This document shows positions 1-7,539 of a stretch of 64,000 nt of DNA, in pieces (the first letter of the stretch is position 1; each line of letters starts with the position of its first letter). Position numbers and translations under genes: made by a program. The notes below the pieces were generated by a model, which was given only the letters and a program-made list of their open reading frames with translations, did no database searches and was not told the origin of the DNA. Location: NCBI RefSeq assembly GCF_028802875.1, contig NZ_JARAMP010000003.1, forward strand, positions 62,001-126,000, read 5' to 3'. Origin of the DNA: Seohaeicola sp024304985. GTDB taxonomy: Bacteria > Pseudomonadota > Alphaproteobacteria > Rhodobacterales > Rhodobacteraceae.

Positions 1-1
1 G

Positions 2-148
2 AATGCCGAGGCGCTTTTCGATATCTTCGCCGCCCTTCCGGGCCTCAGCACGGAAAGGCTTCTGTCCCAGATGCGGCCGCAGGGGGCGCACATCGCCGTG
101 ATCTGGCATCGCGACGCACCGCCTGCGCGATTGACACTGCCGCGTTGA
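2..148 (+). CDS. C-terminal fragment of an unidentified protein
   Basis: An open frame enters from the left edge and ends at TGA 146-148, giving 48 visible residues (NAEALFDIFAALPGL at the start, ending LTLPR). It lies 52 bp upstream of gshA on the same strand. The tail has no motif I recognise, so I give no function. A gene is supported only by the uninterrupted frame, the sensible stop and the spacing to gshA. Confidence 0.5.
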   Translation, partial: NAEALFDIFAALPGLSTERLLSQMRPQGAHIAVIWHRDAPPARLTLPR

Positions 149-200
149 CGCGGCACTCCTGCCCACTGAACACACGCGCAAAGAACTCGGAGAGCCCAGC

Positions 201-1571
201 ATGTCCATCCCTCAATCCGGCGGCGGGCCGATCGAGCACCCTTCCCAACTGGTCGAGTACCTGGCGTCGGGCTGCAAACCCAAAGAGGATTGGCGCATCG
301 GGACCGAGCACGAGAAGTTCGGTTATTGCAAGGATACGCTGCAACCCATCCCCTATGACGGCCCCCGCTCGGTGCTGGCGGTCCTCACAGGCCTGCGCGA
401 CACCCATGGCTGGGCCCCTGTCGAAGAAGGCGGCAAGCTGATCGGTCTGGTCAAGGATGGCGCGAATGTCAGTCTTGAACCGGGCGGACAACTGGAACTG
501 TCCGGTGCCGCCGTCCAGACAATCCACGAAACCTGCGACGAGGTGAACCAGCACCTGCGCGAGGTCAAGGACGTGGCCGACAAGGTCGGTGTCGGCTTCA
601 TCGGTCTGGGGGCAGCCCCGATCTGGACCCATGACCAGATGCCCTTGATGCCCAAGGGCCGCTACCGCCTGATGGACAGCTACATGCAAAGCGTCGGCAC
701 CAGCGGCCAGACGATGATGCGCCGCACCTGCACGGTGCAGGTGAACCTCGATTTCGCCTCCGAGGCGGATATGGTCCGGAAACTGCGCGTCGCCTTGGCG
801 CTGCAACCAGTGGCCACGGCGCTGTTCGCCAATTCGCCTTTCTTCGAGGGCAAGCCCAACGGTCACAAAAGCTGGCGCGCCCGCGTATGGCGCCATCTTG
901 ACCCGGCCCGCACGGGCATGCTGCCCTTCGTGTTCGAGGACGGGATGGGGTTCGAGCGCTATGCCGAATACGCGCTCGATGTGCCGATGTATTTCGTCTA
1001 CCGCGACGGCCAGTATATCAACGCGCTGGGCATGTCCTTCCGCGACTTCATGGCGGGCAAATTGCCGGCGCTTCCGGGTGAGACACCGACGCTCAGCGAT
1101 TGGGCCGACCATCTGACCACCGCCTTCCCCGAAGCGCGGATCAAGAAATACATGGAAATGCGCGGTGCCGATGGTGGCCCGTGGCGCAGGCTCTGCGCGC
1201 TGCCTGCCTTCTGGGTCGGGCTGATGTATGATCAATCCTCGCTCGATGCCGCTTGGGACATCGTCAAGGGCTGGGATGCCGACACCCGCGAAGGGCTGCG
1301 TGTCGCGGCCAGCGTCGATGGGCTTCAGGCCCGTGTGGGCGACATCCACATGCATGATCTGGCCCGCGATGTTCTGGCCCTGTCCGAAGCGGGTCTCAAG
1401 GCCCGCGCCCGCGCCGGTGCGGGTGGTCTCGTGCCCGACGAGACGCATTTCCTGAACGCGCTCAAGGATAGCATCGAGACGGGAAAGACCCCCGCCGACG
1501 AGCTGCTCGACAAGTATCACGGCGATTGGAACGGCGATCTCAGCCGCATCTATGCCGAATACAGCTACTGA
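201..1571 (+). CDS. gshA: Glutamate--cysteine ligase (plant/alphaproteobacterial type)
   Basis: Makes gamma-glutamylcysteine from glutamate, cysteine and ATP, the first step of glutathione synthesis, in the cytosol. The 456-residue length and the N-terminal IGTEHEKFG motif (about residues 33-41) match the plant-type GCS2 family rather than the longer E. coli GshA. Further conserved stretches include GGQLELSG (near 95) and the TCTVQVNLDF region (near 178). The ATG at 201 follows a purine-rich GGAGAG about 7 nt upstream. It is followed by a convergent plsY, with two GC-rich hairpins between them. Family assignment is firm. Confidence 0.95.
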   Translation: MSIPQSGGGPIEHPSQLVEYLASGCKPKEDWRIGTEHEKFGYCKDTLQPIPYDGPRSVLAVLTGLRDTHGWAPVEEGGKLIGLVKDGANVSLEPGGQLELSGAAVQTIHETCDEVNQHLREVKDVADKVGVGFIGLGAAPIWTHDQMPLMPKGRYRLMDSYMQSVGTSGQTMMRRTCTVQVNLDFASEADMVRKLRVALALQPVATALFANSPFFEGKPNGHKSWRARVWRHLDPARTGMLPFVFEDGMGFERYAEYALDVPMYFVYRDGQYINALGMSFRDFMAGKLPALPGETPTLSDWADHLTTAFPEARIKKYMEMRGADGGPWRRLCALPAFWVGLMYDQSSLDAAWDIVKGWDADTREGLRVAASVDGLQARVGDIHMHDLARDVLALSEAGLKARARAGAGGLVPDETHFLNALKDSIETGKTPADELLDKYHGDWNGDLSRIYAEYSY

Positions 1572-1591
1572 CGGATCTGCCTTCCGATACG

Positions 1592-1610
1592 CGTCTTCTT
1601 GCCTCAAATA
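1592..1610 (-). repeat. Post-stop motif copy 1 (downstream of plsY)
   Basis: Read on the minus strand this is TATTTGAGGCAAGAAGACG, a variant of the 19-nt motif TATTTnnGGCAAGAwGAAG found six times in the window. It begins 66 nt after the plsY stop, in the plsY sense direction, and follows two strong hairpins. It is the most divergent copy (GACG instead of GAAG at the end). Confidence 0.65.
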
Positions 1611-1622
1611 TCCTCGGGGGGA

Positions 1623-1662
1623 ACGCCGAACGACGTTCGGCGTGGGGGGCAGACAGCCCCCC
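1623..1662. terminator. Two adjacent GC-rich hairpins between convergent gshA and plsY
   Basis: Positions 1623-1643 form a perfect inverted repeat with 10-nt arms and one central base (ACGCCGAACG / CGTTCGGCGT). It is followed at 1644-1662 by GGGGGGC-AGACA-GCCCCCC. Both sit between two converging stop codons, so they could stop transcription from either side. Neither has a long T tract, so efficient intrinsic termination is uncertain. Confidence 0.6.
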
Positions 1663-1676
1663 TTGACCCTTGCCTG

Positions 1677-2282
1677 TTATTTCTGCCCGATCTTGGGCTC
1701 GGTGCCTGCGCGCAGCCGCGCGATATTGGCGCGGTGACGCCAGAAGATCAGCAGGGTCAGAACCACACCCAGAAGCAGGGCCTGCCCATGGCCCAGCATC
1801 ACCAGCCACATGGTCGATACCGCGGCGGCCGCCAGTGCTGCCAGTGATGAGATACGGCTTGCCGCCGCCGCCACCAGCCATGTCAGGCAAACGGCCAGAC
1901 CCGCGGGCCAGGCCAGTGCCAGGATCACTCCGATGAACGTGGCCACGCCCTTGCCGCCCTGAAAGCGCAGCCAGACCGGATAGCAATGGCCGATCATGGC
2001 CGCCAGCGCGGCCAGTTGCGCCGCATCCTCGCCCGCCATCGCCCTCGCCAGCAGCACCGCCACCGCGCCCTTGGCCCCGTCCAGCAGCAGCGTCAGGGCG
2101 GCGGCTGTCTTGCTGCCCGTGCGCAGCACATTGGTCGCGCCGATATTGCCCGATCCGATCTCGCGCAGGTTGCCCAGACCCATGGTCCGCGTGAGCACCA
2201 TACCAAAGGGGACTGACCCCAGCAGATAGCCGATCACGGCCCAGAGGATCAGCAGTGTTGCGGGTGTCTCGATCAGCGGCAT
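1677..2282 (-). CDS. plsY: Glycerol-3-phosphate acyltransferase PlsY
   Basis: Inner-membrane enzyme that moves the acyl group of acyl-phosphate onto sn-glycerol-3-phosphate, giving lysophosphatidate for phospholipid synthesis. The 201-residue hydrophobic protein carries GSVPFG (22-27), GSGNIGATN (43-51) and a GH..P..L.FQGGKGVAT block near 100-117, the three PlsY signature regions. An earlier start adds only seven residues; I chose the ATG at 2282 because it overlaps the pyrC stop (ATGA) and gives the normal family N-terminus. It is the last gene of the pyrB-pyrC minus-strand run. Confidence 0.93.
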   Translation of the reverse strand: MPLIETPATLLILWAVIGYLLGSVPFGMVLTRTMGLGNLREIGSGNIGATNVLRTGSKTAAALTLLLDGAKGAVAVLLARAMAGEDAAQLAALAAMIGHCYPVWLRFQGGKGVATFIGVILALAWPAGLAVCLTWLVAAAASRISSLAALAAAAVSTMWLVMLGHGQALLLGVVLTLLIFWRHRANIARLRAGTEPKIGQK

Positions 2283-3562
2283 CACAGGTCTCCGAATACG
2301 CAAGTGCCATTGACGAAGGTTCCGCGCACCTTGCCTTGCAGGCGCGCCCCGTCAAACGGTGTGTTCTTGGATTTCGACCGCAGGCTGAACCGGTCCAGCA
2401 CGAAGGGCGCGTCGGGATCGAACAGCACCAAGTCGGCCGGTGCGCCCACAGCCAGCCGCCCCTGCGGCAGGCCCAGACGGTTCGCCGGGTTCAGGGCCAG
2501 CGCGCGGACCAGTTGTGGCAGGGTCAGCTCGCCCGCATGGTGCAGGCGGAGTGCGGCGGGCAGCAGCGTCTCCAGCCCCACGGCACCTGCGGCGGCTTCC
2601 TCGAAGGGCAGGCGCTTGCTTTCCTCGTCCTGCGGGGTGTGCATGGAGCTGATGATGTCGATGACCCCATCCCGCAGCGCCTCGACCACGGCCAGCCGGT
2701 CATCCTCGGCGCGCAGGGGGGGCTTGACCTTGAAGAAGGTGCGGTAGTCGGCCACGTCCATGTCGTTCAGCGTCAGGTGGTGGATCGAGGTGCCGGCCGT
2801 GATGTCCAGCCCGTTGCGCTTGGCCCGCATCAAGGCGGGCAGGGCGCGGGCGGTGGTGATCTGGTCGGCGTGATAGCGCGCGCCGGTCATTTCCAGCAGG
2901 GCGATGTCGCGGTCCAGTCCCATCCGCTCGGCCATGGGCGAGACGGCGGGCAATCCGCGCAAGGACGCGAACTTGCCGCTGGTTGCCGCCGCCCCGTCCG
3001 ACAGGCCGGGGTCCTGCGGATGGCCGATCACCAGCGCGCCGAGGCTGCGGGCATAGGTCAGCGCGCGGGACAGGACCTTGGTGTTGCGCACCACATGGTC
3101 ACAATCGCTGAAGGCGACGGCGCCGGCGTCCAGCAGGAATCCGATCTCGGTCATCTCGCGCCCCTCGCGGCCCTTGGTCAGCGCGGCCATGGGCAGGACG
3201 CGGACGGGGGCGGCCTCGTTGGCGCGGCGGGTCACGAATTCCAGCGTCTCGGGACTGTCGATGGCGGGGGTGGTGTCGGGGCGGGTCACGATGGTGGTGA
3301 CGCCCCCGGCCGCCGCTGCAAGACCGGCGGAGCGGAAGCTTTCCTTGTGCCGTTCCCCCGGTTCGCAGACCTTGACCCCGATATCGACGATGCCCGGCGC
3401 GAGGCAGGCGCCGCGGGCGTCGATGGTGCGGGCATCCTTGGGCACGGCGACCTCGGCCCCCATGGCGGCGATCCGGCCATCCTTGATGAGGAGCGATCCC
3501 GGCGAGACGGTCCCGGCCTCGGGGTCGATGAGGCGGGCGTTGTGGATGAGTATCGTGGTCAT
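2282..3562 (-). CDS. pyrC: Dihydroorotase homologue lacking metal ligands (pseudo-DHOase, PyrC'/PyrX type)
   Basis: Amidohydrolase-fold protein of 426 residues, resembling class I dihydroorotases along its whole length. The hallmark DxHxHxREPG is here VDIGVKVCEPG, so both zinc-binding histidines are gone. The usual ATDHAPH is SSMHTPQ, so the catalytic Asp and second His are also lost. In Pseudomonas such inactive homologues (PyrC') are needed to assemble aspartate transcarbamoylase, and this gene lies in a run with pyrB. I infer a structural role, with true DHOase encoded elsewhere. The ATG at 3562 is preferred over an upstream in-frame ATG because the family N-terminus begins at MTTILIHNARL. 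Databases would probably call it dihydroorotase. Confidence 0.88.
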   Translation of the reverse strand: MTTILIHNARLIDPEAGTVSPGSLLIKDGRIAAMGAEVAVPKDARTIDARGACLAPGIVDIGVKVCEPGERHKESFRSAGLAAAAGGVTTIVTRPDTTPAIDSPETLEFVTRRANEAAPVRVLPMAALTKGREGREMTEIGFLLDAGAVAFSDCDHVVRNTKVLSRALTYARSLGALVIGHPQDPGLSDGAAATSGKFASLRGLPAVSPMAERMGLDRDIALLEMTGARYHADQITTARALPALMRAKRNGLDITAGTSIHHLTLNDMDVADYRTFFKVKPPLRAEDDRLAVVEALRDGVIDIISSMHTPQDEESKRLPFEEAAAGAVGLETLLPAALRLHHAGELTLPQLVRALALNPANRLGLPQGRLAVGAPADLVLFDPDAPFVLDRFSLRSKSKNTPFDGARLQGKVRGTFVNGTCVFGDL

Positions 3563-3647
3563 GCGGCCCCCGGTCACTGGCGTCCGGGTCGTCTTACCCT
3601 GCACCGCCCCTTGGGTCCAGCAGGATCACAGGGCCGCATCCCGGACC

Positions 3648-3664
3648 TGTCCCACCGTGGGACA
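3648..3664. promoter_or_regulatory. Perfect 17-bp inverted repeat, candidate operator upstream of pyrC
   Basis: TGTCCCAC-C-GTGGGACA has 8-nt arms and a one-base centre, 86 bp upstream of the pyrC start. Its symmetry suits a dimeric DNA-binding protein better than an RNA terminator, because on the minus strand no T tract follows. I do not recognise the box, so the regulator is unknown. Confidence 0.4.
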
Positions 3665-3856
3665 AAAATCGGGTTGAATGATTTCAATGCGTTGGAGGCT
3701 CTTGTTAGGGAAATTTTAACGATTTGAGGGATTTTGTAGGGCGCGGATCGTTGACGTGGCTGACGGGCAGGTGACTTGAACCGAGGCGCAAAGACCGGGC
3801 GAAGGACAACCCGCGCCGCACCCGCTGCGGCGCGGCGTTCGCCGGTTCAGGCGTAG

Positions 3857-3970
3857 GGTGCGTGCTTGCACGCACCCCTCTCACCCCTTGCCGCGAGCGA
3901 ATTGGTGCGTGCAAGCACGCACCCTACGGCTCATTTGCCGCGTGCGAATTGGTGCGTGCTAGCACGCACC
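3857..3970. repeat. Three 20-bp palindromes with a 47-bp period
   Basis: Copies lie at 3857-3876, 3904-3923 and 3951-3970. The third, GGTGCGTGCTAGCACGCACC, is a perfect palindrome; the first two differ only at the centre (TT and AA). Starts are exactly 47 bp apart and the two 27-bp intervals resemble each other, sharing TTGCCGCG and GCGAATT, so this is a tandem repeat rather than CRISPR. Copies 2 and 3 are followed by CTACGGCT, and copy 1 is preceded by the mirror GTAGG. It looks like a REP-type extragenic palindrome. Confidence 0.85.
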
Positions 3971-4002
3971 CTACGGCTGTCGGTGTGGGGCGGATGTTGC
4001 CG

Positions 4003-4458
4003 CTATGGTGTCATGTCGCCACCCATGGCCCGTTCGATCCGGGTGCGGGTGGCGGCGGCGTCGGCCTGGTATTTGATCAGGTGTTTGTCGCCGCCATGGG
4101 TCACGATCTGCACCGCCGAGCCGAGTGTGTTCAGCGCCTTGATCTGCGACAGGGGCACGGCGCGGCCACCGGGGCCGAGGAGGCGGCGGTTGGTCAGGTC
4201 CCAGCGGGCGGCGAGTTCGTCGGAGGCGATGTAGAGGGCGCGGACGGCGACAGCGGCCAGACCACCGACGGCCCCGGTCCAGACATGCGGGTTGCCCATC
4301 GCCCAGAGGATCGCCATGCCGATGCCCATCGCCGCGGCGGCCATCCATGCGTGATCGCGCCAATAGGTGGGGCGGTCGGGGGTAAAGCTGTGCTGCACGG
4401 CCTCTTCCGCCTCCAGCGTCACGGTGGGGGTCATGGAGGGGATCATCGACCCTGTCAT
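4003..4458 (-). CDS. Membrane protein with bacterial PH-like (bPH2) domain
   Basis: A 151-residue protein. About residues 38-75 form two closely spaced hydrophobic segments (MAAAAMGIGMAILWAM, then GAVGGLAAVAVRALYIA). They are followed by a short beta-rich domain with WDLTNRRLLGPGG and LSQIKAL, the pattern of bacterial PH/YdbT-type domains (RWxlTnrRl...). The function of this small family is not known. Its start overlaps the stop of the upstream 193-residue gene by 4 nt (4455-4458), so the two are very likely co-translated with pyrB. The link to pyrimidine synthesis is positional only. Confidence 0.75.
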   Translation of the reverse strand: MTGSMIPSMTPTVTLEAEEAVQHSFTPDRPTYWRDHAWMAAAAMGIGMAILWAMGNPHVWTGAVGGLAAVAVRALYIASDELAARWDLTNRRLLGPGGRAVPLSQIKALNTLGSAVQIVTHGGDKHLIKYQADAAATRTRIERAMGGDMTP

Positions 4459-5036
4459 TCGCCGGCGCCCAGAACGGCAACCAGCGCGATGGCCAGCAGC
4501 ATCAGGATCAGTGCGCTGAGGGCGGCGAGGCGCAGGAGGCGGGCGCGGGCGACCTTGTCGGCGGGCGCGGGCTTGCCTGTCAGGGTGCCTTGGCCTGCCG
4601 TGCCGGGGAGCGGCTCGAACAGGACGGGTGCGGATTTTTCGCGGTAGGTGCCGATCAGGGTCAGGGCAGGGGGGATATCAAGCGTGACAGGGTCGCCGCC
4701 AAAGGCGCGGGACAGCACGATCAGGACGTAGCCTTCGAGTGCGGCAAGGCGGGGGCGGTCGGCGGCGATCTCGGCCTCGTCCAGACCCAGCCCCTCGGTC
4801 AGGTAGCCGGTCAGGCCCAGCCCGGTGAGGTCGCGGATGGCGAAAAGCTCGGTATGTCTTGTGTCGAGGGCGGGCCAGTCCAGCAGGGTGGCGGCGGCGG
4901 GGACCTGGGGCAGTTCGCCCGGTGGGGCGGGGGGCGCGTCGCGCAGCATGTCGGTCACCTGCGCCTCGGGCAGGTTGACGGCGAAGAGGCGGACCGTGCG
5001 GTGCTCCTCTGCCGGGATGGTGAGGCGGGCGGTCAC
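4455..5036 (-). CDS. Conserved-looking protein of unknown function with C-terminal membrane anchor
   Basis: A 193-residue protein I do not recognise. The first 165 residues look soluble, with a Pro/Ala-rich stretch near 35-50 (APPAPPGELPQVPAAA). Residues about 168-190 (RLAALSALILMLLAIALVAVL) form one membrane segment close to the C-terminus, so most of the protein would face the cytosol. Its start overlaps the pyrB stop (ATGA, 5033-5036) and its stop overlaps the next start, a tight translational coupling in a pyrB operon. No enzyme motif is visible. Confidence 0.75.
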   Translation of the reverse strand: MTARLTIPAEEHRTVRLFAVNLPEAQVTDMLRDAPPAPPGELPQVPAAATLLDWPALDTRHTELFAIRDLTGLGLTGYLTEGLGLDEAEIAADRPRLAALEGYVLIVLSRAFGGDPVTLDIPPALTLIGTYREKSAPVLFEPLPGTAGQGTLTGKPAPADKVARARLLRLAALSALILMLLAIALVAVLGAGE

Positions 5037-5995
5037 ACCATGACCCCTTGTGCGCCGGGTTGGCGGGCGGCGCGCAGGTTGCGGGCCAGCAGGTCCATCG
5101 CGGCCATGCGGACGGCGACGCCCATTTCCACCTGTTCCTGAATGACCGAGCGGTTGATGTCATCGGCCAGCGTGCCGTCGATTTCCACGCCGCGGTTCAT
5201 CGGGCCGGGGTGCATGACGATGGCGTCGGGTTTGGCATGGGCCAGCTTTTCCGCATCCAGCCCGAAGCGGTGGTAGTATTCACGTTCCGACGGGATGAAG
5301 CCGCCGTCCATGCGTTCCTTTTGCAGGCGCAGCATCATCACAACGTCCACGTCCTGCAGGCCCGCGCGCATGTCGTCAAAGACCTCGACCCCGAATTCGC
5401 CGATCCCGGCGGGCATCAGGGTGGGCGGGCCGATCAGGCGGATGCGGTTTTCCATCTTGCCCAGCAGGAGGATGTTGGAGCGCGCGACCCGGCTGTGGGC
5501 GATGTCGCCGCAGATCGCGATATTCAGGCGGTGCAGGCGGCCCTTGGCGCGGCGGATGGTCAGCGCGTCCAGAAGCGCCTGCGTCGGGTGTTCGTGGCGA
5601 CCGTCGCCTGCGTTCAGCACGGCGCAGTTGACCTTTTGCGCCAGCAGGTCCACCGCGCCGGAATGGGGGTGGCGCACGACCAGAAGGTCGGGATGCATGG
5701 CGTTCAGGGTCATGGCCGTGTCGATCAGGGTTTCGCCCTTCTTGATCGAGGAGGCCTGCATCGACATGTTCATCACATCCGCGCCGAGGCGTTTGCCTGC
5801 CAGTTCGAAACTGGCCTGCGTGCGGGTCGATGCCTCGAAGAACATGTTGATCTGGGTAAGGCCGGCGAGCACGTCGCCGTGTTTCACGTCGCGGCGGTTC
5901 AGGGCGACATATTGGTCGGCCAGATCGAGAAGCGTCGTGATCTCATGCGGGGCCAGCGGTTCGATCCCCAGCAGATGTCTTTGGGTGAAAGTCAT
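5033..5995 (-). CDS. pyrB: Aspartate carbamoyltransferase catalytic subunit
   Basis: Condenses carbamoyl phosphate with aspartate, the committed step of pyrimidine synthesis, in the cytosol. The 320 residues include the carbamoyl-phosphate loop FEASTRTQ (53-60), HPTQALLD (near 137) and MHPGPMNRG (near 262). No pyrI regulatory subunit is adjacent; instead a metal-ligand-free dihydroorotase homologue lies downstream, as in ATCases that use an inactive DHOase as a structural partner. The ATG at 5995 has an AGGAGG-type ribosome site just upstream. It heads the minus-strand run pyrB, two unknown genes, pyrC and plsY. Confidence 0.96.
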   Translation of the reverse strand: MTFTQRHLLGIEPLAPHEITTLLDLADQYVALNRRDVKHGDVLAGLTQINMFFEASTRTQASFELAGKRLGADVMNMSMQASSIKKGETLIDTAMTLNAMHPDLLVVRHPHSGAVDLLAQKVNCAVLNAGDGRHEHPTQALLDALTIRRAKGRLHRLNIAICGDIAHSRVARSNILLLGKMENRIRLIGPPTLMPAGIGEFGVEVFDDMRAGLQDVDVVMMLRLQKERMDGGFIPSEREYYHRFGLDAEKLAHAKPDAIVMHPGPMNRGVEIDGTLADDINRSVIQEQVEMGVAVRMAAMDLLARNLRAARQPGAQGVMV

Positions 5996-6100
5996 GCGGG
6001 CCTCCTTTGGGGTGCTGATTGCTTATAGGAAGGTGCCGGGGCTGGGGCAAGGATGCGGCGCGCGCTTTCGCATGGGATTGCGGCAGGGTAGGGTGACGGC

Positions 6101-6904
6101 ATGGAATCGGGTCTGGATCATCGCAGCGCGCGGGCGCTTCTGGAATGGCACATGGCGCTGGGTGCGGATGAGTGCATTCAGGACAGCCCGATTGATCGCT
6201 ATGCGTTGCCGGATACGGCCCCCGTTGTGGCGCGCAAGGCGGTGGCTCCGGTTGTGGCCGAACCGCAGCGGCCGCAGATCGTGCCGATGGCGCAGGTGGA
6301 TACCGTGGCCGAGGCGGAGCGGGCGGCGGCGGGGGCCACTGATCTGGCCGGGTTGCGCGCGGCGCTGGAGGGCTTTGAGCATTGCGACCTGAAGCGCGGG
6401 GCACGGAACCTTGTCTTTGCGGATGGCATGGCCGGGGCGCGTGTGATGGTCGTGGGTGAGGCGCCGGGGCGGGACGAGGATCTGGAGGGGCGGCCCTTCG
6501 TGGGGCAGGCGGGGCAGTTGCTGGACCGGATGCTGGCGGCGATCGGTCTGGCGCGGGAGGCAACGGACCGGGAGGCGGCGGTCTACATCACCAATGTCCT
6601 GCCGTGGCGTCCGCCGCAGAACCGCGACCCGGATGCCGGTGAGATCGCGATGATGCGCCCCTTTCTGGAGCGGCATATTGCCTTGGCGCGTCCCGATGTG
6701 CTGATCCTGATGGGCAATCATGCCTGCGATGCGCTGTTGCAGCGCAAGGGGATCTTGCGGCTGCGCGGGCAATGGGCCGAGGCGGTGGGCCTGCCCGCCA
6801 TGCCGATGACGCATCCGGCCTATCTGCTGCGCAACCCGGCGGCCAAGCGCGAGGCCTGGGCTGATCTGCTGGCGGTGCAGGCGCGGTTGCGGGAGGGGGC
6901 ATGA
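6101..6904 (+). CDS. Uracil-DNA glycosylase, family-4-like but short of Fe-S cysteines
   Basis: Removes uracil (and perhaps other deaminated bases) from DNA. The C-terminal 175 residues carry the superfamily-4 signature GEAPGRDED (119-127), GRPFVGQAGQLLD (130-142), ITNVLPWRPPQNR (163-175) and HPAYLLR (238-244). Family 4 normally binds a 4Fe-4S cluster through four cysteines; here only C95 aligns, while the others appear as F92, W169 and M184/185. The first 80 residues are a variable, probably flexible extension. It is divergent from pyrB, and its TGA overlaps the next ATG. Confidence 0.88.
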   Translation: MESGLDHRSARALLEWHMALGADECIQDSPIDRYALPDTAPVVARKAVAPVVAEPQRPQIVPMAQVDTVAEAERAAAGATDLAGLRAALEGFEHCDLKRGARNLVFADGMAGARVMVVGEAPGRDEDLEGRPFVGQAGQLLDRMLAAIGLAREATDREAAVYITNVLPWRPPQNRDPDAGEIAMMRPFLERHIALARPDVLILMGNHACDALLQRKGILRLRGQWAEAVGLPAMPMTHPAYLLRNPAAKREAWADLLAVQARLREGA

Positions 6905-7536
6905 TCGTCGATCCGTGGGTCTTGCTGGCGTTTCTGCCGGCGGCGCTGGCGCTGAACCTGACACCGGGGGCGGATATGATGTTCTGCCTTGGGCAGGGAT
7001 TGCGGGCGGGATCGCGGCCCGCGATTGCGGCCAGCGGGGGCATTGCGCTGGGCGTGTTTGTCCATGCGGGACTGGCGGGGATCGGCCTGAGCGCGCTGAT
7101 CGCGGCGATGCCGGGGGCGCTGGACGTGATCCGCTGGGTGGGCGTGGCCTATCTGCTGGTGCTGGCGGTGCAGGCGCTTCGCGCCGCGCCGCTTGGCGCG
7201 GCCGAGGCGCGGTTGGTGCGTCCGCGCGCGGCGTGGCGCGCCTTTGGTCAGGGCTTGGTGGTGAACCTGACCAATCCCAAGGTCATACTGTTCGTGCTGG
7301 CCTTCGTGCCGCAATTCGTGGACCCCGCCCGCGGGGCCGTGCTGGGGCAGTTCCTGATCTATGGTGCGGTCATGTCGCTGGGCGGGTTCATCATCAACGG
7401 CGCGGTGGGTGTCTTTGCCGCGGGGGCGGCGGGGCGGCTGGCCGGGCATTCCCGCTTTGCCCGCGTTCTGGGCTGGATCAGCGCGGGGATATTCACGGGC
7501 CTCGCCCTCAGGCTGGCCTTGATGCAGAAAGGATGA
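6901..7536 (+). CDS. LysE family amino-acid/metabolite exporter
   Basis: Inner-membrane translocator of 211 residues with about six hydrophobic segments. The N-terminal AALALNLTPGADMMFC motif (about 14-30) and FVNLTNPKV-like VVNLTNPKVILF (near 120) are typical of the LysE/RhtB family, which exports amino acids such as threonine, homoserine or leucine. The substrate cannot be read from sequence. It is translationally coupled to the upstream glycosylase (4-nt overlap) and followed 3 nt later by moaB; the three probably share a transcript without a shared function. Confidence 0.88.
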   Translation: MIVDPWVLLAFLPAALALNLTPGADMMFCLGQGLRAGSRPAIAASGGIALGVFVHAGLAGIGLSALIAAMPGALDVIRWVGVAYLLVLAVQALRAAPLGAAEARLVRPRAAWRAFGQGLVVNLTNPKVILFVLAFVPQFVDPARGAVLGQFLIYGAVMSLGGFIINGAVGVFAAGAAGRLAGHSRFARVLGWISAGIFTGLALRLALMQKG

Positions 7537-7539
7537 GCC

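Larger units (their letters stand above)
3563..4002. other. 440-bp gene-free stretch with palindromes upstream of pyrC
   Basis: No convincing gene lies here; short frames in the repeat array are translations of the palindromes. It holds a 17-bp perfect inverted repeat near pyrC (3648-3664), an AT-richer block around 3670-3740 that is the likeliest promoter zone for minus-strand pyrC and plsY, and the three-copy palindromic array at 3857-3970. The array lies directly after the stop of the upstream bPH-like gene. Confidence 0.7.

Noticed and set aside
3705..3914. Minus-strand frame of 69 residues containing VRASTHPT-like text
   Set aside because: It is a translation of the palindromic repeat array; such peptides are typical spurious calls and there is no ribosome site or coding context.
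3857..3970. Possible CRISPR mini-array
   Set aside because: The repeats are near-perfect 20-bp palindromes, only three copies exist, and the 27-bp intervals resemble each other instead of being unique spacers.
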